Origin: Candidatus Saccharibacteria bacterium
GTDB taxonomy: Bacteria; Patescibacteriota; Saccharimonadia; Saccharimonadales; Saccharimonadaceae
Direction: 5' to 3'
DNA length: 64,000 nucleotides
NCBI GenBank assembly: GCA_016789455.1
Contig: JAEUQU010000002.1
Location: forward strand, 682,001 to 746,000
Under the pieces are notes generated by a model, which searched no databases, was not told the DNA's origin, and saw only the letters and a list, made by a program, of their open reading frames with translations. The position numbers and the translations under genes were made by a program. The first letter of the stretch is position 1. Each line of letters starts with the position of its first letter. This document shows positions 15,811-24,343 of this stretch, in pieces.

Positions 15811-18429
15811 CTAGGCTTTCTCACCCATTATAGCTGCCGTAGCGGTATTCTGTGCAACGGAAGCCTGGGTTTCGGCGCCACGGTGGCGGCCGCTGTGAGC
15901 AGTCTTGTGCCAGGTAGTGTCGCCGCGCAGTTCGCGGATCATCGACCACAGGCCGGCGATGTTCAACACCATCTGGTAGAGGGCGAAAGTGGCAAAGAGG
16001 GTGGCATACTGACGCACGGTGACCTTGCGCTGGAAAGCCTTGCCAAAATCACTCAGGAAGACGGCGTTCAGCACCAGCAGCAGTGCCAACGGGATCAGCG
16101 GGATGAACATCAGCAGTACCAGGGCGACCGGCGCCTTGAGCTGAGCCATGGCGATCAGGGTGACCAGCAGCATGACGGTCGAGAAGGCGAGCATGGCCGG
16201 ACCAGCCAGCACATAGCCAGCCAGCAGGCGCTGACGCAGGGAAGGCAGCTGGCGCCACAGGCCTTTGCGCCACTCGTGATAGAAGCCCTGGCACCAGCGG
16301 ACGCGCTGTTTGAAGAGTCCGGCCAACGTGTCAGGTGTTTCTTCCTGGGTAGCCAGGCGTGGGTCGTAGTAGACGGCCGTCTTGGTCTTGAACTTGACAC
16401 TTAACAACACGCCCAAGCTACAATCTTCGGTCAGCGTAACTGGCCAGCCGCCGGCACGGCGGAGAAGACTAGAGCGGATGAAGATGGTGTTGCCACCTAA
16501 AGGCATGAAGCGGTTGTCGGACTGGAAGGCCATGGCACTGTTGAACCACTTGTAGTACTCAAGGACGTTGTGCAGGGAGTACCAGCTGGAATGGTGGTTC
16601 ATCAGCTGGACGCCGCCCTGGACGACCCCGACCTTGCGGTCGTTGAAAGCCGTGTCCACGTGGGCCAGCAGCTCGGGGTGGACGCCATCCTCGGCATCGA
16701 CGATACCGATGACGGTGTAATCTTTCTGAGCGACCGTCTCAAGCACGTAGTTCAGCTGCAGCGGCTTGTTCGGCTTGACGCCGGGGCGCAGCGGGTATTC
16801 GACGACAGTGATGCGGTCGCTGATGGCAGCGGCAGAGCGGGCGACAGCCAGCGTCTCATGATCGTCGTCACAGATGACGGAGATGATATCGACATTCGGG
16901 TGCGTCTGCTTAGCCAGCTGCAACAGGGTAGTGTCCAGCACTTCCTGCTCATGGCGGGCCGGGACGATCATCAGGAATTTCTCTTTGGGGGTCTTCGGGT
17001 CGGGGAAGCGCAGGCGGCTGACAGCTTCGGGGCTGCGGTAGGCGTAGGTCATGCGCCAGACTTCCATGCTGGCCTGGACGAACATGCCGACGCCGATGAC
17101 GGCCATCAGGATGGCCAGCGTCAGCTGCAGCTGGACAAAGACGCCAGCAGCCAGGATGCCCACCAGGGCACCCAGGGCCAGCTTGCCCATCGGGAAGACG
17201 CGGTGGCGGCCGGCTGCTTTCTCGGCAGCACTGGCAAAGGCCCAGCGGTCGCTGATGATGTAGTTGAGCACCATGATTACCGCCAGGGCCACGACGCTGG
17301 CCGCCAGGTAGTGCAGCTCGAAGTTGAAGCTGCGGCCGGCCAGCGTGAAGCTGAACGACTGAGCGATAAGCCAGGCAAACAGGTAGTAGTTGACCGCCGA
17401 AGTGGCAGCCCGCGAGGCGATGAACTTGGCCAGGGCGCCGTTAGTAACGGTGCGGTCACGCCAGGTGATGTTCTTATTAAGCAGGTAGTTCAGCAGGAAG
17501 GTAACCACCAGGACGATGCCGTTGGCGTAGACCGGCGACATGCCCAGGCGCTCTACCAGCAGCGCCAGCAGGGCAAGCCCGGCCGCGAAAACGCCGCCAC
17601 CGATAAGGCCGAACTGGACGAAGCGGGGGATGCGGGCGACAGAATCAATACTGTTGACATGCTTCAGTACGGCCAGCTGGCCCATGAACAGCATGCCTTG
17701 CTTGAATGAGCCTTTGCTTTCACCGGCAGTGCGCTCGGCAAACTCAAACGGCACTTCGGTGACGTTGAGGCTGGAGTGACGCGCCAGCATCTCAAGCAGA
17801 ATCTTGAAGCCTTTCGGACGCAGCAGCCCCAGGTCGATGGCCTCGCGGCGGAACAGGAAGAAGCCGGTCATCGGGTCGGTGACGCCGCGCAGGCGCTTGG
17901 GAAAGAAAGCCTTGGCCAGGAACGTGGAGCCGCGGGAGACGAAGTGGCGGATGCCGCCGTCAAGCCCGCCGGCATCACCGCCGGCACAGTACCGGCTGGC
18001 AATGACCACGTCGGGGCTGACGCCGGCGGCATTCTGAGCCTCGGCAGCCTCGATCATGCGGGGCAGTACTTCCGGCGGGTGCTGCAGGTCGCCGTCCATG
18101 ACGATGATCTGCTCCGAGCGGGCCCGGAGGATACCGTCGGTCACAGCGCCGGACAGGCCGCCGTGACGGGCATCACCTTCGCGGTGATACATCCGGACAT
18201 GGAAAGTCGGCGTACGGTACAGCACGCGGGCAGCCGTCACAGCCTTGATGGTATCAAGGTTCGGGCTGTCATCAACAAACAGTACTTCGACCGGCCGGCC
18301 ACTGAGAGCCAGGCGAATCCGACCAACGAGCAACAGCACGTTATCCGCTTCATTAAAGGTTGGTACGATGATGGTGGTCAGCGGTTTGACAGAACGCCAC
18401 GCCTGCTTGACGGAATTATTAGCTCCCAC
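15811..18429 (-). CDS. Triple-domain protein: DPM1-like GT2 + GtrA + processive GT2
   Basis: 872 aa. Residues about 15-235: dolichol-phosphate-mannose-synthase-like GT2 (TTIIVPTFNEADNV, VEVLFVDDSP, VMDGDLQHPPE, SRYCAGGD). About 265-405: four-helix GtrA domain with NYLLNKNITW. About 455-830: a second, membrane-bound GT2 with DDDHET, VDAEDGVHPE, TEDCSLG and the QRVRW motif of processive synthases such as BcsA/HAS, followed by several helices. The start is a GTG with AAGGAAG upstream. Domain one should make a polyprenyl-phosphate sugar, GtrA could flip it, and the last domain polymerise or transfer. The full fusion is unusual. Confidence 0.88.
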   Translation of the reverse strand: MGANNSVKQAWRSVKPLTTIIVPTFNEADNVLLLVGRIRLALSGRPVEVLFVDDSPNLDTIKAVTAARVLYRTPTFHVRMYHREGDARHGGLSGAVTDGILRARSEQIIVMDGDLQHPPEVLPRMIEAAEAQNAAGVSPDVVIASRYCAGGDAGGLDGGIRHFVSRGSTFLAKAFFPKRLRGVTDPMTGFFLFRREAIDLGLLRPKGFKILLEMLARHSSLNVTEVPFEFAERTAGESKGSFKQGMLFMGQLAVLKHVNSIDSVARIPRFVQFGLIGGGVFAAGLALLALLVERLGMSPVYANGIVLVVTFLLNYLLNKNITWRDRTVTNGALAKFIASRAATSAVNYYLFAWLIAQSFSFTLAGRSFNFELHYLAASVVALAVIMVLNYIISDRWAFASAAEKAAGRHRVFPMGKLALGALVGILAAGVFVQLQLTLAILMAVIGVGMFVQASMEVWRMTYAYRSPEAVSRLRFPDPKTPKEKFLMIVPARHEQEVLDTTLLQLAKQTHPNVDIISVICDDDHETLAVARSAAAISDRITVVEYPLRPGVKPNKPLQLNYVLETVAQKDYTVIGIVDAEDGVHPELLAHVDTAFNDRKVGVVQGGVQLMNHHSSWYSLHNVLEYYKWFNSAMAFQSDNRFMPLGGNTIFIRSSLLRRAGGWPVTLTEDCSLGVLLSVKFKTKTAVYYDPRLATQEETPDTLAGLFKQRVRWCQGFYHEWRKGLWRQLPSLRQRLLAGYVLAGPAMLAFSTVMLLVTLIAMAQLKAPVALVLLMFIPLIPLALLLVLNAVFLSDFGKAFQRKVTVRQYATLFATFALYQMVLNIAGLWSMIRELRGDTTWHKTAHSGRHRGAETQASVAQNTATAAIMGEKA

Positions 18430-18473
18430 GACTCTTCCTTCCCATTTCCCTGGTGTTTAGTAGTCTTATTTAT

Positions 18474-18502
18474 ATATTAGCACATTTTTCAGTTTTTTGC
18501 AA
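18474..18502 (-). promoter_or_regulatory. Promoter of the glycosyltransferase operon
   Basis: Minus strand: TTGCAA (18497-18502), 17 nt, TAATAT (18474-18479). About 38 nt of leader precede the GTG start. Confidence 0.6.
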
Positions 18503-18565
18503 GTATATTTATTAAAAACAAGCGTTTTAGGAGGTAACGCGACAGTTTTACGATGTATTTTCTTT

Positions 18566-18595
18566 AATAGCCAATATATTGCCTATTGACAATAG
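18566..18595. promoter_or_regulatory. Overlapping dyads in the promoter region of the orphan at 18663
   Basis: AATAGcCAATATATTGcCTATT (18566-18587) is a 22-bp dyad with one mismatched pair. It overlaps a second dyad, CTATT-GAC-AATAG (18583-18595). Both lie just before a TATACT (18598-18603), where a repressor or activator would bind. Confidence 0.4.
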
Positions 18596-18662
18596 TGTAT
18601 ACTGACAGTCGCCTTATTGTCACCAGCAATGTGCGAACATTGCCTGCACCAAGGAGAAAACG

Positions 18663-19136
18663 TTGATTCTTAGACGACGTGGAGCGCTGATCCTGCTGAC
18701 CATCGTCGCGGCTGCGGTGACCCTGGTGGTCATCAGCAACCGTGGGGGCGTCGACTGCGACGAGGTCCGTCCAACGACCGGGCAGACGCGGGCGGCGATC
18801 TTCCTGGTCGACACCCAGCGCCTGAGCAGCCAGCACCTGGCGGTCGACGTGCAGATCTGCCCGGCACCCGGACAGACACTGAGCAACGTCCCGGTCTTCG
18901 CCGAGGCCTACAACAGCCCCGACCCGGCAATCCAGAAGAAGCACGGCAATGAATCCCGGGTGATCGAGCAGATCCCCGGGGAGGGCGACGAGATCCGCCT
19001 GGTCATCGACGGGCTGGACGGGGACACCAAACCGGCATTCGTCGGCATCGGCGTCTTCGAGCCCAACCCGCCCGGCAGCCCCGAGTGGGGACCGGTGATC
19101 GACTTCAGGGTGGTGCCCGTCGACCCGGAGGACTGA
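18663..19136 (+). CDS. Orphan membrane-anchored protein, 157 aa
   Basis: It starts with TTG, preceded by AAGGAG at 6 nt. One hydrophobic helix (about residues 7-24) follows three arginines, so the rest is probably outside the cell. The outer domain has two cysteines (CDE at about 32 and ICP at about 67) that could form a disulphide, and an acidic C-terminus. Codons are very GC-rich. A promoter dyad lies upstream and a long hairpin downstream. No family recognised. Confidence 0.6.
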   Translation: MILRRRGALILLTIVAAAVTLVVISNRGGVDCDEVRPTTGQTRAAIFLVDTQRLSSQHLAVDVQICPAPGQTLSNVPVFAEAYNSPDPAIQKKHGNESRVIEQIPGEGDEIRLVIDGLDGDTKPAFVGIGVFEPNPPGSPEWGPVIDFRVVPVDPED

Positions 19137-19162
19137 CCTCCGGCGCTGCACGACAATAGGCT

Positions 19163-19197
19163 GCGCCCCTCCCGGCAACTGGTCCGGGAGGGTGCGC
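19163..19197 (+). terminator. Long hairpin after the orphan at 18663
   Basis: GCGC.CCTCCCGG (19163-19175) pairs with CCGGGAGG.GTGCGC (19184-19197) over an 8-nt loop. No T run follows. Confidence 0.6.
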
Positions 19198-19301
19198 ACC
19201 CTCAATAAGACACTTGCATCAACCAAGCCAAGTACATTAGAGTAAGCGAAGCATTATGATAAACGAATACATATATACAACAAACGTAAAGGGCGACCAC
19301 G

Positions 19302-21617
19302 ATGTCTAAGAACTTGGTCATCGTCGAGAGCCCCGCCAAGGCCAAGACCATAGAGAAATACCTGGGCAAGGACTTCCAGGTACTCTCCAGCATCGGCCAT
19401 ATCCGCAGTATCGCCAAGAAGACCAAGGACGGCAGCCCGCCGATCGACACCGCCAAGGGTTTCGTCACCGTCTACGAGGTCGACCCCGAGAAACGTAAGG
19501 TCATTACCGAACTGAAAAAGGCTGTCAAGTCCGCTGAAACCGTCTGGCTGGCGACGGATGAGGACCGCGAGGGAGAGGCGATCGCCTGGCACCTGTGCGA
19601 AGTATTGGGCCTCGACCCGGCCAGGACCAACCGCATCGTTTTTCACGAGATTACCAAGAGCGCCATCGAAGATGCGGTCAAAAACCCGCGCACCGTCGAC
19701 ATGAGCCTGGTGCAGGCCCAGCAGGCGCGCCAGATTCTTGACCGGCTGGTGGGCTTTGAACTGTCTCCGGTCGTCTGGCAGAAGGTGCCGGGCGGCAAAT
19801 CGGCGGGCCGTGTCCAGTCGCCGGCGGTACGGCTGCTGGTGGAGCGTGAGCGTGAAATCAATGGTTTTGAAGGCTCATTCACTTTTAAGGTGACTGCTGA
19901 ATTCACCGCCGCCGGCCAGCCGTTCAAGGCCGAGCTGCCGCACCGCTTTGCCACAGAAGCCGAGGCGCAGGCCTTTTTAGAGAGCTTACTCGGAGCCACC
20001 TTCACCGTGGCCGATGTCACCAAAAGCCCCAGCACCCGTAATCCGGCGCCGCCGTTCACTACCAGTACGCTGCAGCAGGATGCCAACAGCCGTTTGGGCT
20101 TCGGCTCCAAGGCCACCATGTCCAGCGCCCAGAAACTGTACCAGGACGGTAAGATCACCTACATGCGTACCGACTCGGTCAACCTGAGCGGACAGGCCAT
20201 CGCCGCAGCCGCCGATTATATTAAGAAGGCCTTCGGCGAAGAGTACCACCAGGTGCGCACCTTCAAGACCAAGAGCGCCAGTGCCCAGGAGGCCCATGAG
20301 GCCATCCGCCCCACCAACATGGCACTCGAGAAGGGCAGTAGCAACGAATACGACCAGAAACTCTACAACCTGATCCGCAGCCGCACCCTGGCCAGCCAGA
20401 TGGCACCGGCCAAGCTTGAGAAGACCGTCGTCACCATCACCATCTCCACCGGCAAGCACCAGTTCGAGGCCAAGGGGGAAGTCATCGTCTTTGACGGGTT
20501 CCTGCGCGTGTACGGCGGCAGTAAGAAAGATCCGGACCTGCTGCCATCGGTTACCGCAGGAGATGCACTCGACATGCTCAGCGCCAGTGCACGCCAGACC
20601 TTCGCCCGGCCGCCAAGCCGCTACACCGAAGGCAGCCTGGTCAAGAAGCTGGAAGACCTTGGCATCGGCCGGCCATCGACCTACGCCACCATCATCAATA
20701 CCGTCCAGGAGCGCGGCTACGCCGTGAAGGGCGAAGGCGAGGGGACGCCGCGCGACGTCGTCGTACTGAATCTTGGCAAAGACGCCGTTGAGCGTGAACT
20801 GGTCCAGGAAAAGACCGGCGCCGACCGCGGCAAGCTGGTGCCGACCGCCGCCGGACAGGTGGTCAGCGACTTCCTGACCGGCCATTTCGATCAGGTTGTC
20901 GACTATGGCTTCACTGCCAAGGTAGAGGAGGACTTCGACCAGATCGCCCGCGGCCAACTGGCCCGCAACAAGATGCTGGAAGAATTTTATAAGCCGTTTC
21001 ACAAGCTCATCGAAGATTCGGGCGGCATCGACCGCAGCACCGTCGCCCAGGCCCGCGAGATCGGCACCGATCCAAAGACCGGCAAGCCCGTCCTGGCCCG
21101 CTTCGGCCGCTACGGCCCGATGCTGCAGCTCGGCTCTGCCGAAGACAAGGAAGACAAGCCCAAGTTCGCACCGCTGCCAGCCGGGGCCCGCCTGGAGACC
21201 GTCACCCTGGAGCAGGCACTCGAGATGTTCAAGCTGCCGCGCACCGTAGGCCAGACGAAGGACGGCCGCGACATCAAGGCTAACGTCGGCCGCTTTGGCC
21301 CCTACATCCAGGTAGATAAGCTGTTCGTCAGCATCAAGCCGCTTGACCCGATGTCCATCACGCTTGATGAAGCTCTGGAGCTATATGACGCCAAGCTCAA
21401 GGCGGAGGCCGAAAAGAACATTGCCGACCTGGGTGATGGCATCAAGGTCCTCAACGGCCGCTACGGTCCATACATCACTGATGGCAAGAAGAACGCCAAG
21501 ATTCCCAAGGGAACCGAGCCGAAGGCTGTCACGCTTGAGCAGGCCAAGGAATTACTGGCCGCAGCACCAGCCAAGGGTGAGGGCGGACGCTTCCGTCGCA
21601 AGGCCGCTGCCAAGTAA
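19302..21617 (+). CDS. topA: DNA topoisomerase I
   Basis: 771 aa. The N-terminal TOPRIM domain starts LVIVESPAKAKTIEKYLG and contains TDEDREGEAIAWH (metal-binding Asp/Glu). The catalytic tyrosine is Tyr287 in TYMRTDSVNLS. GKSAGRVQSPAVRLLVERE and SRYTEGSLVKKLEDLGIGRPSTYA are standard type IA blocks. The C-terminus carries repeated FGPYIQV / YGPYITD units (toprim C-terminal repeats) instead of zinc fingers. It relaxes negative supercoils. A 17-codon frame (19256-19309) overlaps the start codon and could couple translation. Confidence 0.97.
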   Translation: MSKNLVIVESPAKAKTIEKYLGKDFQVLSSIGHIRSIAKKTKDGSPPIDTAKGFVTVYEVDPEKRKVITELKKAVKSAETVWLATDEDREGEAIAWHLCEVLGLDPARTNRIVFHEITKSAIEDAVKNPRTVDMSLVQAQQARQILDRLVGFELSPVVWQKVPGGKSAGRVQSPAVRLLVEREREINGFEGSFTFKVTAEFTAAGQPFKAELPHRFATEAEAQAFLESLLGATFTVADVTKSPSTRNPAPPFTTSTLQQDANSRLGFGSKATMSSAQKLYQDGKITYMRTDSVNLSGQAIAAAADYIKKAFGEEYHQVRTFKTKSASAQEAHEAIRPTNMALEKGSSNEYDQKLYNLIRSRTLASQMAPAKLEKTVVTITISTGKHQFEAKGEVIVFDGFLRVYGGSKKDPDLLPSVTAGDALDMLSASARQTFARPPSRYTEGSLVKKLEDLGIGRPSTYATIINTVQERGYAVKGEGEGTPRDVVVLNLGKDAVERELVQEKTGADRGKLVPTAAGQVVSDFLTGHFDQVVDYGFTAKVEEDFDQIARGQLARNKMLEEFYKPFHKLIEDSGGIDRSTVAQAREIGTDPKTGKPVLARFGRYGPMLQLGSAEDKEDKPKFAPLPAGARLETVTLEQALEMFKLPRTVGQTKDGRDIKANVGRFGPYIQVDKLFVSIKPLDPMSITLDEALELYDAKLKAEAEKNIADLGDGIKVLNGRYGPYITDGKKNAKIPKGTEPKAVTLEQAKELLAAAPAKGEGGRFRRKAAAK

Positions 21618-21629
21618 AGCGATTAATGA

Positions 21630-22112
21630 AGACTGTCATCGACGCTCGCACCCTCAGAGTGGGTTGCCGGGTTACTTGAGCTGCTTGATACCCATCAGTC
21701 CCTGGATGGACGACGCCCCGTGTCGCTCTGGGGCTTCTCGCTCGGCGCCATGATCAGCCTGTTGGCCAGCGCTGAGCGGCCGCTGGATACACTGACGCTA
21801 TGCAGTCCGAGCGGCTACTTCAAGGAATATATGCCGCTCATCGCACCTGAGTTCACCGGGTGGTGTACACTGCAGCAACTGGCCGAGTTCCAGACCAACA
21901 GCCTGATGTCACTGCTAGAACGGACACATGTACGCAGGGCAGCCGTTCTGGCGGGAGATCAGGAGTTGGCGGCGTGGCCGACGTTCCGTGAAGCCGTGAG
22001 CGATATCCATCAGTCCACTGGCTGGCCATTGCGCATCATCGCTAACACCCATCACGACATCGACCAGCCTGGATACAGACAGGAACTTCAGAGCGTCATT
22101 ACCAGCCTTTAG
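21630..22112 (+). pseudogene. N-terminally truncated alpha/beta-hydrolase remnant
   Basis: The frame is open from just after a TGA (21627-21629) to a TAG at 22112. It encodes the middle and end of an alpha/beta-hydrolase: the nucleophile elbow GFSLG (GxSxG, in LWGFSLGAMISLLASAE), and a late acidic and histidine region (ANTHHDIDQPG). The first strands and the oxyanion-hole region are missing, because the topA stop is only 12 nt upstream. No ATG precedes the elbow; GTG at 21720 starts inside it. I read it as a decayed gene cut by rearrangement next to topA. Confidence 0.65.
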
Positions 22113-22141
22113 GAGCACTCGATTGATTGTTTAGCGGCCAT

Positions 22142-22918
22142 CTACTGCTGGTTCGCATACAGCACCAACAGGTTCTGCAGCTCTATATCATCCGGCTCAA
22201 GCAGCCCCGGATCGACAAAGTGGTTCATCAGCACATGCTCGGTGGTGCGGTGTCCATGGCCGATAGCATGACCCATCTCATGGCTCAGGACCGCCTGGTC
22301 GATCGTGACATACAGATCCATATGGACCGTGGTCAGGTAGCCATTAGCATACTGAAAACCAGTCCAGCCCATATTGCCCTGGGCGTCCGTATCCTGGGGG
22401 TGGGCCGTCATGGTGACGCAGATAGCCTGGGTGCTGCAGCCCGTTTCGGCCACGCGCATCTCTACGCAAGGACTGACGGACCAAGCTGCGGCCGCATTGC
22501 TCACCCAGGCGTCATAGGGAGCTCCGACCGTACTGGTGTCAAAGTAGACAATGGCCTCAGCGCCAGTCTTTTTCCAGGGATAATTCGTCGCTTCAGGGAC
22601 ATCCTGCATCGCCAGGCCGCTTGGAGCCGTACAGGCGCCGTCACTGCCATCATCGCCGCCGCTGACAGGACCACCGGTGACCGTGCCAAACAGCAGGGCG
22701 CCCGTGCCGGAAGCAGCCGTGTCTTCAATCAGCTGGACGCCGCCCGGCTGGTCGTTGGCCAGCGCATCCTCCACCTCTACCGACACCGTGGAGCCCGCCG
22801 CCAACCCTACCTGCAACAGCACGATGCCCACCGTTGCGACCACGCTAAAAGTGGTGACGCCGGCAGCCAGCGATCGCCGCCGCGCCCTTGTTCCAATAGC
22901 TGTGCGTATCTGTTTCAT
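22142..22918 (-). CDS. Secreted/anchored zinc metalloprotease (matrixin/snapalysin-like)
   Basis: 258 aa. A basic start and one hydrophobic segment (about residues 19-42) suggest export. A VEVEDA...DTAASGTGALLFG motif follows, matching the one in the GH6 enzyme. A Gly/Asp linker leads to a catalytic domain with HEMGHAIGHGH (zinc ligands) and HVLMN as the Met-turn. Paired cysteines (PCVEMRVAETGCSTQAIC) may form disulphides. It probably degrades peptides or surface proteins outside the cell. The gene stands alone, convergent with the hydrolase remnant. Confidence 0.85.
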   Translation of the reverse strand: MKQIRTAIGTRARRRSLAAGVTTFSVVATVGIVLLQVGLAAGSTVSVEVEDALANDQPGGVQLIEDTAASGTGALLFGTVTGGPVSGGDDGSDGACTAPSGLAMQDVPEATNYPWKKTGAEAIVYFDTSTVGAPYDAWVSNAAAAWSVSPCVEMRVAETGCSTQAICVTMTAHPQDTDAQGNMGWTGFQYANGYLTTVHMDLYVTIDQAVLSHEMGHAIGHGHRTTEHVLMNHFVDPGLLEPDDIELQNLLVLYANQQ

Positions 22919-23036
22919 GACAAAATCTTTTCTTCAGTATATAGCAAAACTATAAAATCATAAGCATCAACAGGGAAGGAACCGGGCGGCCTTCGGCTTA
23001 CTAGCAACTAATTTGTTTTCATCGTCTATTTCATGC

Positions 23037-23126
23037 TATAATTAAGCACATGCGAAACATCTCCCGGAGGGCATCAAAAAACACACGAAAAATATAATTG
23101 ACACTCATATGCTTTTGTTATATAGT
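23037..23126 (+). promoter_or_regulatory. Two promoters upstream of the sigma4/HARE-HTH gene
   Basis: Proximal: TTGACA (23098-23103), 17 nt, TATAGT (23121-23126). Distal: ATGC-TATAAT extended -10 (23037-23042), 18 nt after TTGTTT. AAGGAG precedes the ATG. Confidence 0.6.
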
Positions 23127-23173
23127 ACTTTATATATTAGCCAATACATTACATTACTAAATAAGGAGAATAC

Positions 23174-24265
23174 ATGAGCGATTCCTCATCCTCACCAGAG
23201 GCCGTAATGCCCGACGTCCACTCAGCCGTTCAAGATATCCTCGCTACAGTCGAGCGGGAACGTGAGCGCGAAATCGTGGCGCGCCGGTTTGGTCTGTACG
23301 ATCGTAAAGAGACCCTGGAGCAGATCGGTGAATTGCTGGGTATTACCCGCGAGCGTGTCCGTCAGCTTGAAAAAGCTATCATGATCCGCCTGAAGATCGC
23401 TGCCGAGGACGAGGAGAAGCTGCCGCATGTCACCGCCCTCGAGAAGCACTTCGTCCGCCACCTGCACGAAATGGGCGGCGTCGCCCGCGTCGGAGACCTG
23501 GCACACCGTCTTGGCAAAGGCGAACACGCCGAGCGTGACAAGGCACATGTCGCCTTTGTCGCCGAGCTGGCTCCCAACCTGGCTGTCGTTGAAGAGAACG
23601 ACCACTACCACCACGCCGTCGGTATCCGCGAGAAGCACGACGCAAAGGCCATCCGCGGCCACGTCGACGAAATCGTCACTACCATCAAGAAGCACGGTGA
23701 GCCGCTGTCCACCGAAGAGCTGCACGACAAGCTGAACCACGGCCACCCCAGCCATGTCCGCGCCCTGGCCCGCACCAGCAAGCATCTTGCCGAACTCAAG
23801 GACCGCTGGGGCCTTGCCAAGTGGCCAAGTGTCAATCCCAAGAACATCCGTGACAAGATCTATGTCATCCTGGAAGAGAACCACAAGCCGATGCACTTTT
23901 CCGAAATCGCCGATTCCATCAAGGACTCAGATTTCAAGCGCAAGGACGTGACCACCCAGGCCATCCACAACGAGCTCATCAAGGACAAGCGCTTTGTTCT
24001 GATCGGCCGCGGCATCTACGCCTTGGCAGACTGGGGCTACAACAAGGGCACCGTCGCTGACATCATCACCGACATCCTCCGCAAGGAAGGCGGCCCGCTG
24101 CACCGCGACGATATCGTCCGCCGCGTCCTAAAGCACCGCCAGGTCAAAGAGACCACCATCCTGCTCAACCTCCAGGGCAAATCGCAGTTCAAGCGCGTCG
24201 CCAAGGCCACCTACGGCCTGGCCGAACAGCCCCAACCGGTCAAAGAGACCGCGGCAAAGGCTTAG
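23174..24265 (+). CDS. Sigma region-4-like + HARE-HTH transcription protein, 363 aa
   Basis: Residues about 20-80 form a sigma-70 region 4: EREIVARRFGLYDRKETLEQIGELLGITRERVRQLEKA, a -35-recognition helix-turn-helix. There is no region 2 or 3, so it cannot be a complete sigma factor. Residues about 230-290 match the HARE-HTH domain of the RNA polymerase delta subunit (RDKIYVILEENHKPMHFSEIA...FVLIGRGIYALADWG). A helical middle part (about 85-220) and a second winged-helix-like segment near the end complete it. It probably binds polymerase and promoter DNA as an accessory factor. Two promoters precede it. Confidence 0.85.
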   Translation: MSDSSSSPEAVMPDVHSAVQDILATVEREREREIVARRFGLYDRKETLEQIGELLGITRERVRQLEKAIMIRLKIAAEDEEKLPHVTALEKHFVRHLHEMGGVARVGDLAHRLGKGEHAERDKAHVAFVAELAPNLAVVEENDHYHHAVGIREKHDAKAIRGHVDEIVTTIKKHGEPLSTEELHDKLNHGHPSHVRALARTSKHLAELKDRWGLAKWPSVNPKNIRDKIYVILEENHKPMHFSEIADSIKDSDFKRKDVTTQAIHNELIKDKRFVLIGRGIYALADWGYNKGTVADIITDILRKEGGPLHRDDIVRRVLKHRQVKETTILLNLQGKSQFKRVAKATYGLAEQPQPVKETAAKA

Positions 24266-24308
24266 ACTGCCATCACCAAAACACTAGCGTATAGTAGTTG
24301 CACCTTGT

Positions 24309-24331
24309 TTCCTATTGCGAGACAATAGGAA
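24309..24331 (+). promoter_or_regulatory. 9-bp hairpin at the ribosome-binding site of the DNA-transfer ATPase
   Basis: TTCCTATTG (24309-24317) pairs perfectly with CAATAGGAA (24323-24331), 12 nt before the ATG. The right arm adjoins the AAGGCAGGA ribosome-binding site, so the stem could limit translation. Confidence 0.55.
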
Positions 24332-24343
24332 GGCAGGATTATT

